Assembly: GCA_031255325.1 (NCBI GenBank)
Contig: JAIRST010000019.1
Span: forward strand, 1 to 5,488
Direction of reading: 5' to 3'
DNA from: Holosporales bacterium
Lineage (GTDB): Bacteria; Pseudomonadota; Alphaproteobacteria; UBA3830; JAIRMZ01
DNA length: 5,488 bases
Of this stretch, positions 1 through 5,402 are shown piece after piece. How positions within the stretch are numbered: the stretch's first letter is position 1; every line of letters starts with the position of its first letter. Made by a program: the position numbers and the translations under genes. The notes below the pieces were generated by a model, which was given only the letters and a program-made list of their open reading frames with translations, was not told the origin of the DNA and did not search any database.

Positions 1-702
1 AGTGAGGGGCAAATAGATGATTTGCTCGCGCGCATCCAAGAAGTCACCGCTAACGGATACCGCATTCTTGTCACGACATTAACAAAAAAAATGGCTGAAG
101 CTCTTACAGAATATATTACTGAGATTGGTGTGCGCGCCCGATATCTGCATTCGGATATCGAAACGCTCGAACGGATTGAACTGATACAAGATCTTCGACG
201 TGGGGAATTTGATGTTCTTATAGGAATTAACTTGTTACGTGAAGGATTAGATATTCCCGAGTGCGGTCTTGTTGCGATTCTAGACGCCGATAAAGAAGGG
301 TTTTTGCGCTCTAAAACTTCGCTTATCCAAACCATTGGTCGGGCCGCACGCAATGCTGAGGGATATGTTGTTTTATACGCAGATGCGCATACCCGCTCTT
401 TAAAGGGAGCTTTAGAAGAAACGAGCCGTCGCCGAGAAAAACAGCTTGCCTATAATGTGGCTCATGGTATTACCCCCGTTACCATCAAAAAAGCTATCCA
501 AACCATTTTAGAACAAGGTGTTCCTTCGGAACAGAAAGTATCGCAAAAAGAGGCCCAACATTTTCCTCTCACCCCCCAAGAAACCCGTGCTCAGGAACGT
601 GAAATTGCTTCTTTAGAAAAAGCTATGTATAAAGCCGCTCATGACTTGGATTTTGAAGAAGCCGCAGCGTTACGGGATAAAATCCGAACACTACGCCTCT
701 GA
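1..702 (+). CDS. uvrB: UvrABC excinuclease subunit B, C-terminal part (5' end outside window)
   Basis: UvrB is the damage-verifying helicase-like subunit of cytoplasmic nucleotide excision repair: UvrA loads it on lesions and it then recruits UvrC for dual incision. The frame is open from base 1, so the gene begins upstream; about 233 codons of a protein usually near 670 residues are present. Counting from the first base, codons 1-9 (SEGQIDDLL) match the family's GQ-[IV]-DDL segment. A VTTLTKKMAE block follows, then RYLHSDI, motif V (GINLLREGLDIPE, codons 75-87), LDADKEGFLRS, and motif VI (QTIGRAARN, codons 110-118) with the arginines used in ATP hydrolysis. RRREKQLAYN and HGITP follow, and codons ~199-233 form the UVR domain (FEEAAALRDKIRTL) that contacts UvrA/UvrC. 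All visible motifs are intact, so it looks functional. No strong terminator follows; greA starts 182 bases downstream behind its own promoter. Identification is secure. Confidence 0.97.
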   Translation, partial: SEGQIDDLLARIQEVTANGYRILVTTLTKKMAEALTEYITEIGVRARYLHSDIETLERIELIQDLRRGEFDVLIGINLLREGLDIPECGLVAILDADKEGFLRSKTSLIQTIGRAARNAEGYVVLYADAHTRSLKGALEETSRRREKQLAYNVAHGITPVTIKKAIQTILEQGVPSEQKVSQKEAQHFPLTPQETRAQEREIASLEKAMYKAAHDLDFEEAAALRDKIRTLRL

Positions 703-707
703 TAGAC

Positions 708-723
708 TTTTCCTTGAGGAAAA
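708..723. repeat. Perfect 6-bp stem-loop just after uvrB
   Basis: TTTTCC and GGAAAA flank a TTGA loop, five bases after the uvrB stop. On the + strand the stem is followed by A-rich rather than T-rich sequence, so it lacks the U-tract of an intrinsic terminator. It may protect the 3' end of the mRNA or be chance in AT-rich sequence. Confidence 0.4.
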
Positions 724-755
724 AGAACCTTCGTAGTTACACTTTCTTAATACTT

Positions 756-790
756 TCATTTCACCATAGGCGTGACATTATTTGAAATGA
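756..790. repeat. 8-bp inverted repeat upstream of the greA promoter
   Basis: TCATTTCA (756-763) is exactly complementary to TGAAATGA (783-790), with a 19-base spacer. It lies about 30 bases upstream of the proposed greA -35 box. The placement would suit an activator or repressor site, but the repeat is AT-rich and short, and no known regulator motif is recognised. Confidence 0.35.
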
Positions 791-818
791 GAATAAGATT
801 TTCGATGGTGTGGAAACC

Positions 819-847
819 TTGATTTTCCTTGAAGATTAGTATAAAAT
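819..847 (+). promoter_or_regulatory. Likely sigma70-type promoter for greA
   Basis: TTGATT (819-824) and TAAAAT (842-847) are separated by 17 bases, the optimal spacing. The -35 matches TTGACA at four of six positions and the -10 matches TATAAT at five of six. Transcription would start near 854, giving a leader of about 30 bases before the GTG start at 885. This would let greA be transcribed separately from uvrB. Confidence 0.6.
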
Positions 848-873
848 CGACCAATTTTGAACATGAAATAGGC

Positions 874-878
874 AGGAG
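874..878 (+). promoter_or_regulatory. Ribosome binding site fixing the greA GTG start
   Basis: AGGAG lies six bases before the GTG at 885. It is the only good Shine-Dalgarno in the area and supports GTG over the in-frame ATG at codon 6 (base 900). Confidence 0.75.
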
Positions 879-884
879 CATAGC

Positions 885-1361
885 GTGAGTAAAATTCCTA
901 TGACGCGAGAAGGGTTTGATAAGTTACAAGTGGAACTTAAACAGCTTCGAGCTATTGAACGTCCGGCGGTTATTCAAGCGATTGCGGATGCACGTGCTTT
1001 GGGAGACCTTTCAGAAAACGCAGAGTATCAATACGCTCGCGAAAAACAATCCTTTATTGAAGGGCGTATTGCCGAAATTGAAGATAAATTATCGCGTGCT
1101 GAGGTGATCGATACCATGAATCTTTTAGGGAATGAGATTAAATTCGGCGCTACTGTGCATCTAGCGAATCTTGATACAGACGAAGAAGTGCAATATCGGA
1201 TTGTTGGTGTTGATGAGGCCAATCTGGAAGAAGGGCTTATCTCGGTAGCTTCTCCTGTAGCGCGCGTTCTGATTGGGAAAACTGTTGGCGATACAGTCGA
1301 TGTACGAACGCCCGGGGGTGGAAAAGCATACGAAATTGTATCTGTGCACTATGGCATGTAA
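885..1361 (+). CDS. greA: Transcription elongation factor GreA
   Basis: GreA enters the secondary channel of RNA polymerase and stimulates cleavage of backtracked transcripts so that stalled elongation can resume. The 158-residue product has the usual family length. Residues 1-75 form the N-terminal antiparallel coiled coil. It includes the tip sequence GDLSENAEY with acidic residues D41 and E44, which correspond to the catalytic D41 and E44 of E. coli GreA. The C-terminal FKBP-like domain follows, with FGATV (87-91), YRIVG (104-108), SPVAR (123-127), LIGK (129-132) and TPGG (142-145). KLSRAEVID (68-76) and IKFGATV (85-91) resemble alphaproteobacterial GreA. The GTG start is chosen because AGGAG sits six bases upstream and the N-terminus (MSKIPMTREG) aligns with other GreA proteins. 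It has its own upstream promoter and no strong terminator. GreB is less likely given the GreA-type length and motifs. Confidence 0.97.
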   Translation: MSKIPMTREGFDKLQVELKQLRAIERPAVIQAIADARALGDLSENAEYQYAREKQSFIEGRIAEIEDKLSRAEVIDTMNLLGNEIKFGATVHLANLDTDEEVQYRIVGVDEANLEEGLISVASPVARVLIGKTVGDTVDVRTPGGGKAYEIVSVHYGM

Positions 1362-1445
1362 GGTGCATAGAAGATGAGAATTGGCAAATAGAGTTTTGCG
1401 TTATTAAGGGGGAAATTTTTAAAGTTGCATAAATGTTTTGCATTG

Positions 1446-1469
1446 AATTGTGGAAGAATTTCCGCAATT
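1446..1469. repeat. 10-bp stem-loop downstream of greA
   Basis: AATTGTGGAA (1446-1455) pairs with TTCCGCAATT (1460-1469) around a GAAT loop; nine Watson-Crick pairs and one G-U wobble form on the + strand RNA. It is followed by GATGAAG, not a T-run, so it is not a classical intrinsic terminator. It could stabilise the greA 3' end or sit in the leader of whatever lies downstream. Confidence 0.45.
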
Positions 1470-1480
1470 GATGAAGAAAA

Positions 1481-1558
1481 ATGGATAACACAGCGCGAAA
1501 CCTTATAGAGTTGTTAATTCGCTACGCCTATCGCTCTCATGAAGGTATTTTTTGGTAA
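1481..1558 (+). CDS. Possible 25-codon peptide or gene remnant (doubtful)
   Basis: The frame opens at ATG and reads MDNTARNLIELLIRYAYR before ending in a TAA after ...GIFW. The N-terminus looks helical and protein-like. There is a purine-rich stretch (GAAGAAAA) directly upstream but no proper Shine-Dalgarno, and a second ATG at 1471 runs into a stop after five codons. It is too short to assign. It may be a fragment of a decayed gene whose next piece continues in the neighbouring frame from 1543. No family is recognised. Confidence 0.15.
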   Translation: MDNTARNLIELLIRYAYRSHEGIFW

Positions 1559-1644
1559 TAAAGTTCTTTACAGAAGAGTTAGATCGAGAGCTGGAGGTAT
1601 ATGCTTGTTCTTCTCCTATTAACGTAAAGAAGGACCTGCCATAG

Positions 1645-1665
1645 AACCCTTATGAGGGGGTTTTG
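1645..1665 (+). terminator. Weak terminator-like stem
   Basis: AACCC (1645-1649) pairs with GGGTT (1658-1662), followed by TTG TTG TTGG. The stem is short, the loop is eight bases and the T-run is interrupted, so termination would be inefficient at best. It is the only stem followed by Ts between greA and the dehydratase gene. Confidence 0.25.
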
Positions 1666-1771
1666 TTGTTGGATAATCACTATGCGCTCGAGGAGAGATA
1701 TCTCATGAGTTGCGTTCCCTTTGGGTATATTTTCCTGTGCATTATCGATCGGGTTTCTCTCTTCTATTTTT

Positions 1772-1791
1772 GAAGTATTATCGGATACTTC
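1772..1791. repeat. Perfect 7-bp stem-loop upstream of the dehydratase gene
   Basis: GAAGTAT (1772-1778) and ATACTTC (1785-1791) form a perfect stem around TATCGG. A CTTC at 1761-1764 could pair instead with the GAAG of the left arm, so two alternative structures exist. There is no T-run after the stem on either strand. It is about 100 bases before the dehydratase start and could be an operator or leader element; no function can be assigned. Confidence 0.35.
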
Positions 1792-1888
1792 CATAGATTG
1801 CTGGTGTTGATTTCTGATTGACTTTAACTTTCTTGATTTTTGGGAAGAGAGGTCTTACTTTTCGAGCATAAATAGAAAGAACCCAAAG

Positions 1889-3808
1889 ATGAATGAAAAA
1901 AAGAAGATGCTCTCTTCTTTCATAACATGGATTTCTCGGTATCGAATTATCCTCTCTGATAGCATTATGGCGTGGATTTCTTTTCCACTTGCTTTATATT
2001 TGCGCCTTGATGAAGAAGTTTTTCGTCTTTCCCGTGAACTGATCCTTATGGGCAGTTTTTACTTCTGCTCATTGGCAGTGGTTGTGTGTATCTTTTTCAA
2101 AGTACACAAGACAATATGGCGGTATGTTTCCTTAGGGGATCTCATACAAGTTTTAAAAGCAGCAACTGTTTCCGTCGGCGTATTTTCTTTGTTACTCTTT
2201 TTTATTTTTTCAGGAGTTTTTCTTCCGCGCTCTATTCCTATTATTCACTGGTGTGTTTTTTCGGGTTTTCTTGCAGGAACACGCGTAGGATATCGGATTA
2301 TTTTAGAGAAATATTTCAAACATAAAAGTTCTAAAACCTCCTTAAGAAAGCCTGTTTTATTGATATACACCGGAAACGAAACAGAGATCTTTTTGCGTTA
2401 TCAACAACAAGATGTGGAAAGCCCTTATCGGATTATCGGATTATTGGATAAAGATCATCATCATGTGGAACGAACGATTCGTGGGATTCGCGTTCTAGGA
2501 GCACTTCAGGATTTACAAAATATTTTGTTACATTTGCCAGAGCCTCCTGAGCAACTGATTGTAACTTCGGATGAAGTACCTCATTGGCCTTTGCAGAAGA
2601 TTGTACAAACAGCAGAAACGTTTGGATTGAAAGTTGTTCGCCTCCCTTTTATGCAAAAAAATAAACGTCCAGAAAAAACAATTATAGCAGAACCTATTGC
2701 TATTGAAGATTTATTAGGACGACCGGCGCAGATATTCGATCCTGCAACTGTAAAGGACTTGCTGCAAGGAAAATGCATTCTTATTACAGGGGCCGGAGGA
2801 AGTATCGGCAGCGAACTTGCACGACAGGTTGCCTCGTGTGCTCCTCGGAAACTAATCCTTTTTGATCACTCTGAGTTTCTTTTGTACCGTATCGATAGAA
2901 AGCTCTCTTGTTTCCTTCCTCATGAGACGGAAAAGGTTACCCTTATCGGAGATGTGCGGGATGAAGCTTATGTACGGCTCATCATTGAAACGCATAAACC
3001 AGATATGGTTTTTCACGCAGCAGCCCTTAAACATGTTCCCCTCGTTGAAAGCAATCCGGAAGAAGGGGTGCTCACGAATATCTTGGGGGTACGCTATGTC
3101 GCGGACGCGTGTCATGCCTGTGGTGTCTCTTTAATGGTACAAATTTCGACAGACAAAGTTGTTCTTCCCAAAAGCATTATGGGAGCGACGAAAAAATTAG
3201 CCGAAATGTATTGTCAAGCGTTGGATGTGGTGTCCTCTACGCGCTTTGTGACGGTACGATTTGGGAATGTTTTAAGTTCTAACGGCTCTGTTGTTCCCCT
3301 TTTTGAAGAGCAAATTGCGCACGGAGGTCCTGTTACGGTGACGCATCCGGATATGACGCGGTATTTTATGACTATTCCAGAAGCGGTAAAATTAATTCTC
3401 GTCTCTGCCACTATTAGTTGCACAAAGCTAGCTCAAACGGGACAAATCTTTGTTCTGGATATGGGAACTCCTGTTCGCGTCGTTGACTTAGCTAACCAAA
3501 TGATTCGATTAAAAGGACTAACCCCAGAAAAAGACATAAAAATTGTGTACACAGGTATTCGAGGAGGAGAGAAATTACATGAAAAGCTTTTCGATAATCA
3601 AGAAACGCTTATGCCTTCTGGCTTTCAAGGGGTACGTTTAGCATCTTCTCCTCTTGTGGATCTTGATACACTCCTTTCATTTTTCGATGAACTCACCTCC
3701 TTAGCTAAAACACGATCGGGAAAAGTTGTTGCAATGCGCGTTATGGAAATTATTACCACACTGAAGGAATCTTCTCCTTCGAAAGCAGATTCTGTTCATG
3801 AGCCTTAA
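1889..3808 (+). CDS. Membrane-anchored nucleotide-sugar 4,6-dehydratase, CapD/WbpM/PglF family
   Basis: Members of this family convert UDP-GlcNAc to a UDP-4-keto-6-deoxy sugar, the first step toward bacillosamine, QuiNAc or FucNAc in surface glycans. The 639-residue length is typical of the long, membrane-bound class. Residues ~14-140 hold about four hydrophobic segments, including the family's TIWRYVSLGDL (75-85). A linker domain with a Rossmann-like fold probably spans ~153-265 (PVLLIYTGN, RIIGLLDKD). The catalytic short-chain dehydrogenase domain starts near 292: nucleotide-binding GAGGSIG (301-307), GDVRD (354-358), FHAAALKHVPL (375-385), STDK (420-423), MGATKK (431-436, the Met...Lys that replaces Tyr...Lys in this family), RFGNVLSSNGSVVPLF (457-472), DMTRYFMTIPEA (488-499), GIRGGEKLHEKL (556-567). 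Between STDK and MGATK, VVLPKSI replaces the usual AVNPTN-type loop. The ATG start has only a weak AGAAAG upstream, and no better in-frame start exists. A terminator overlaps the stop codon. The exact product sugar is not determinable. Confidence 0.93.
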   Translation: MNEKKKMLSSFITWISRYRIILSDSIMAWISFPLALYLRLDEEVFRLSRELILMGSFYFCSLAVVVCIFFKVHKTIWRYVSLGDLIQVLKAATVSVGVFSLLLFFIFSGVFLPRSIPIIHWCVFSGFLAGTRVGYRIILEKYFKHKSSKTSLRKPVLLIYTGNETEIFLRYQQQDVESPYRIIGLLDKDHHHVERTIRGIRVLGALQDLQNILLHLPEPPEQLIVTSDEVPHWPLQKIVQTAETFGLKVVRLPFMQKNKRPEKTIIAEPIAIEDLLGRPAQIFDPATVKDLLQGKCILITGAGGSIGSELARQVASCAPRKLILFDHSEFLLYRIDRKLSCFLPHETEKVTLIGDVRDEAYVRLIIETHKPDMVFHAAALKHVPLVESNPEEGVLTNILGVRYVADACHACGVSLMVQISTDKVVLPKSIMGATKKLAEMYCQALDVVSSTRFVTVRFGNVLSSNGSVVPLFEEQIAHGGPVTVTHPDMTRYFMTIPEAVKLILVSATISCTKLAQTGQIFVLDMGTPVRVVDLANQMIRLKGLTPEKDIKIVYTGIRGGEKLHEKLFDNQETLMPSGFQGVRLASSPLVDLDTLLSFFDELTSLAKTRSGKVVAMRVMEIITTLKESSPSKADSVHEP

Positions 3809-3825
3809 GAGGCTCTTTCTTCTTT
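3800..3825 (+). terminator. Intrinsic terminator overlapping the dehydratase stop codon
   Basis: GAGCCT (3800-3805) and AGGCTC (3810-3815) form a perfect 6-bp stem with a TAAG loop, followed by TTTCTTCTTT. The TAA stop codon (3806-3808) falls in the loop, so the left arm is coding. A ribosome finishing translation would cover the stem, which could couple termination to translation. Confidence 0.65.
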
Positions 3826-3834
3826 GAGGGAAAT

Positions 3835-3844
3835 ATTCTAGAAT
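3835..3844. promoter_or_regulatory. 10-bp palindrome with possible -10 box before the transporter gene
   Basis: ATTCTAGAAT is a perfect palindrome, and its right side supplies TAGAAT (3839-3844), which matches TATAAT at five of six positions. No convincing -35 box lies 16-18 bases upstream, where the sequence is TTTCTT from the terminator tail. It would give a leader of only about 14 bases before GTG 3865. It is a candidate promoter or operator for the transporter and is weakly supported. Confidence 0.3.
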
Positions 3845-3864
3845 TTTTCGATTTAAAGGGATTC

Positions 3865-5118
3865 GTGGTGATTAGACGGCGCACCCTACCTTGGGCTATG
3901 TGGGGTTGGATTGTTCTTTTTTATTGCTATCAATACGTCACTCGGACGACTGTTCCAAACCTTCTGACGGAAGAGCTTATGGAACGTTTCTCTCTTGACG
4001 CAGCTGGAGTAGGAACCTTGATAAGCTACTATTATCTTTCTTACACGTTTATGCAGATTCCCGTAGGATACTTGCTTGATCGGTATGGGGCACGACGTCT
4101 TTCTGCGGGAGCCACATTGTTGTGTGCTGTAGGCATGGCTCTTTTCGTCGAATCCTCTTACTATTTCCTTGCGGCTTTAGGGCGCATCCTAACGGGGATT
4201 GGTGCTGCGTTTGCTTTTGTTGCGACATTAAAAGTTATTGCTGATTGGTTTCCCGCACAACGTATTGCCCTGCTAGCAGGACTAACAGCCACGGTAGGCG
4301 CAGCTGGCCCTGTCGTTATAGGGCAAGCATTAGGAGGCCTCATCGGATCTTTTCATTGGCAAACGGTTTTCTGCATATATGCCATATTAGGAGGAATTTT
4401 ATCTTATGGTATTTGGCACAATGTCCGAGACAGGCAGTATCGCACACGAGAACTCCCCTTGGACCTAAAAATTTCTTTCAAAAAAATACTTCTAAACAAG
4501 CAATGCTGGTTGTTGGCGCTTTATACTATGCTCCTCTATACACCGATGAGTGCGTTCGCAGACATGTGGGGGACAATATTTTTAAAAAAACTTTACGGAA
4601 TTGAAAGTGCCCAAGCTTTATCTTTGAATAATCTTTTATACATTGGTATGGCAGTAGGAGCCCCATTAATGGCTAAAGTATCTGGTATGTTGAAGTGCAG
4701 AAAGATACCTCTTTATATCGGTGCTTTAGGGATATTGATAGCTTTTGGAAGCGTAACACTTTTCCCACTATCCATGATGACTATGATCGTCGTTCTTTTT
4801 CTAGGAGGCGTTTTCATAAACGGCAAAGTCATAGCTTTTACCGCAGCCCTTGAGTCCGTACCAAAGAACCTCAGCGGGTCAATCTCGGGATTTGTAAATA
4901 TGGCATGCATGATGAGTGGCGTTGTATTACAGCCGCTCCTTGGAAAAATCTTGGTGAGGCATTGGGATGGCCAAATGGAATGCGGCCATCCTCTCTATAG
5001 CATTGAAGAGTACAGGCGAAGTTTTTTTGTTATTTTAGGATGCCTTATTTTAGCTGTATTTATAGTACCAAAACTTAAAGAAACTTTCCCTAAAGAGTTG
5101 GATAATATAAAAAGCTAG
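3865..5118 (+). CDS. MFS transporter, 12 transmembrane helices, substrate unknown
   Basis: This is an inner-membrane secondary transporter of the major facilitator superfamily; 417 residues is a normal length. About twelve hydrophobic segments can be placed near residues 11-30, 48-72, 81-103, 106-126, 135-160, 165-184, 213-233, 255-275, 282-302, 303-325, 336-360 and 386-403. The signature loop between helices 2 and 3 is present as GYLLDRYGARRL (68-79). A long basic cytoplasmic loop (~186-210) separates the two halves. FADMWGTIFLKKLYG (231-245) and SGFVNMACMMSG (341-352) resemble MFS proteins I know from intracellular bacteria such as Legionella and Coxiella and from host-associated alphaproteobacteria. 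Those proteins often take up host metabolites, but the substrate here is not readable. Start: GTG at 3865 and GTG at 3868 are tandem. AAAGGG (3855-3860) is 4 bases from the first and 7 from the second, so 3868 may be the real start. It stands alone, 56 bases after the previous gene's terminator. Confidence 0.9.
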   Translation: MVIRRRTLPWAMWGWIVLFYCYQYVTRTTVPNLLTEELMERFSLDAAGVGTLISYYYLSYTFMQIPVGYLLDRYGARRLSAGATLLCAVGMALFVESSYYFLAALGRILTGIGAAFAFVATLKVIADWFPAQRIALLAGLTATVGAAGPVVIGQALGGLIGSFHWQTVFCIYAILGGILSYGIWHNVRDRQYRTRELPLDLKISFKKILLNKQCWLLALYTMLLYTPMSAFADMWGTIFLKKLYGIESAQALSLNNLLYIGMAVGAPLMAKVSGMLKCRKIPLYIGALGILIAFGSVTLFPLSMMTMIVVLFLGGVFINGKVIAFTAALESVPKNLSGSISGFVNMACMMSGVVLQPLLGKILVRHWDGQMECGHPLYSIEEYRRSFFVILGCLILAVFIVPKLKETFPKELDNIKS

Positions 5119-5198
5119 CGATAGACTGATACTGATATTGGACATATCAATTATGATGTATTAGAAGCGGGTGGATTGAAGGTACGGTTGAAAAGCAG

Positions 5199-5333
5199 TC
5201 ACAGAGTGGACTCAAAACTCCGATATCTTAAAATGATCAGTTTTATGAGGGGTATTGAGATTGGTAATCCTATAGGTTTTGGGGTACAGATTTGTTCTCT
5301 GTTTTCTTCTATCAATTGTGAAAATCCCATCAT
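5199..5333 (-). CDS. Possible 44-residue small protein (doubtful)
   Basis: On the minus strand an ATG-ATG start (5333/5330) opens a 44-codon frame beginning MMGFSQLIEENREQ and ending ...RSFESTL. It contains a hydrophobic, proline-bearing segment at residues ~21-35 (IGLPISIPLIKLIIL) that could be a short membrane segment. A strong Shine-Dalgarno (GGGAGGGG) lies five bases upstream. However, that sequence is also the right arm, read on the minus strand, of the + strand terminator, so its purine richness has another explanation. No family is recognised, and antisense chance is the more likely reading. Confidence 0.17.
   Translation of the reverse strand: MMGFSQLIEENREQICTPKPIGLPISIPLIKLIILRYRSFESTL
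5207..5234 (+). promoter_or_regulatory. Candidate promoter in the 3' gap
   Basis: TGGACT (5207-5212) and TAAAAT (5229-5234) are separated by 16 bases. The -10 is the same hexamer proposed for greA; the -35 matches TTGACA at four of six positions. There is no + strand gene after it, only the terminator, so it would make a short RNA. Support is weak. Confidence 0.25.
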
Positions 5334-5377
5334 AATTTCCCCTCCCAATGTTTTTGCATTATTGGGAGGCTTTTTTT
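5241..5377 (+). ncRNA. Hypothetical ~137-nt small RNA ending at a strong terminator
   Basis: A promoter-like pair at 5207-5234 would start transcription near 5241, and a strong terminator ends at 5377. The interval has no credible + strand ORF. The terminator is 223 bases past the transporter stop, farther than is usual for a terminator serving only that gene. The alternative is that this is just a long 3' untranslated region of the transporter mRNA. No known RNA family is recognised. Confidence 0.2.
5341..5377 (+). terminator. Strong Rho-independent terminator
   Basis: CCTCCCAAT (5341-5349) pairs perfectly with ATTGGGAGG (5361-5369) around an 11-base loop, followed by C and seven Ts (5371-5377). 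AATG/CATT within the loop region gives an alternative pairing at the top. It has the T-run only on the + strand, so it ends transcription from the transporter side or from a short RNA starting nearer. Confidence 0.9.
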
Positions 5378-5402
5378 ATACGGGGGACAGTTGATTAAGA
5401 GG

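Larger units (their letters stand above)
1362..1888. other. 527-base gap between greA and the dehydratase, no recognisable gene
   Basis: No frame on either strand here has convincing coding content plus a good ribosome binding site. The gap holds a 10-bp hairpin (1446-1469), a 25-codon frame (1481-1558), a weak GC-rich stem (1645-1662) and a 7-bp hairpin (1772-1791). Around 1687-1709 there is a run of overlapping palindromes: CTCGAG, GAGATATCTC and CTCATGAG. Another frame gives a stretch starting RYFLVIKFFTEELDREL (from 1543) that ends at a TAG near 1642. Scattered short frames in two phases would fit a decayed gene, but I recognise no family. The promoter of the dehydratase gene is presumably in the last 100 bases. 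TTGACT (1818-1823) and TTGATT (1833-1838) are possible -35 boxes, but neither has a good -10 box. Confidence 0.6.
5119..5340. other. Non-coding stretch after the transporter
   Basis: No convincing + strand gene is present. The only longer + frame runs straight through the terminator at 5341-5377 and resembles no protein I know. A 6-bp hairpin (TGATAT/ATATCA, 5133-5149) without a T-run follows the transporter stop. A possible promoter (5207-5234) and a 44-codon minus-strand frame (5199-5333) lie here. Confidence 0.5.

Noticed and set aside
708..723. Terminator for uvrB
   Set aside because: The stem is perfect, but Ts precede it and As follow it, the opposite of an intrinsic terminator on the + strand.
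1579..1794. 71-codon minus-strand frame (MEVSDNTSKIEERN...) in the greA-dehydratase gap
   Set aside because: It has no Shine-Dalgarno before its ATG, is rich in ATA and AGA/AGG codons, crosses hairpins and resembles no family I know. It looks like a chance frame.
2086..3423. Other-frame open stretches within the dehydratase gene on both strands
   Set aside because: They lie wholly inside a gene with clear conserved motifs, and their translations have no family features.
5170..5222. Possible tRNA or tmRNA fragment (GGTTGAAAAGC and GTGGACTC segments looked tRNA-like)
   Set aside because: No cloverleaf can be folded: there is no acceptor stem, no T-loop GTTCRA motif and no CCA end.
5176..5394. 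72-codon + strand frame after the transporter
   Set aside because: It starts at TTG without a ribosome binding site and reads through the strong terminator and its T-run. The translation resembles no protein.
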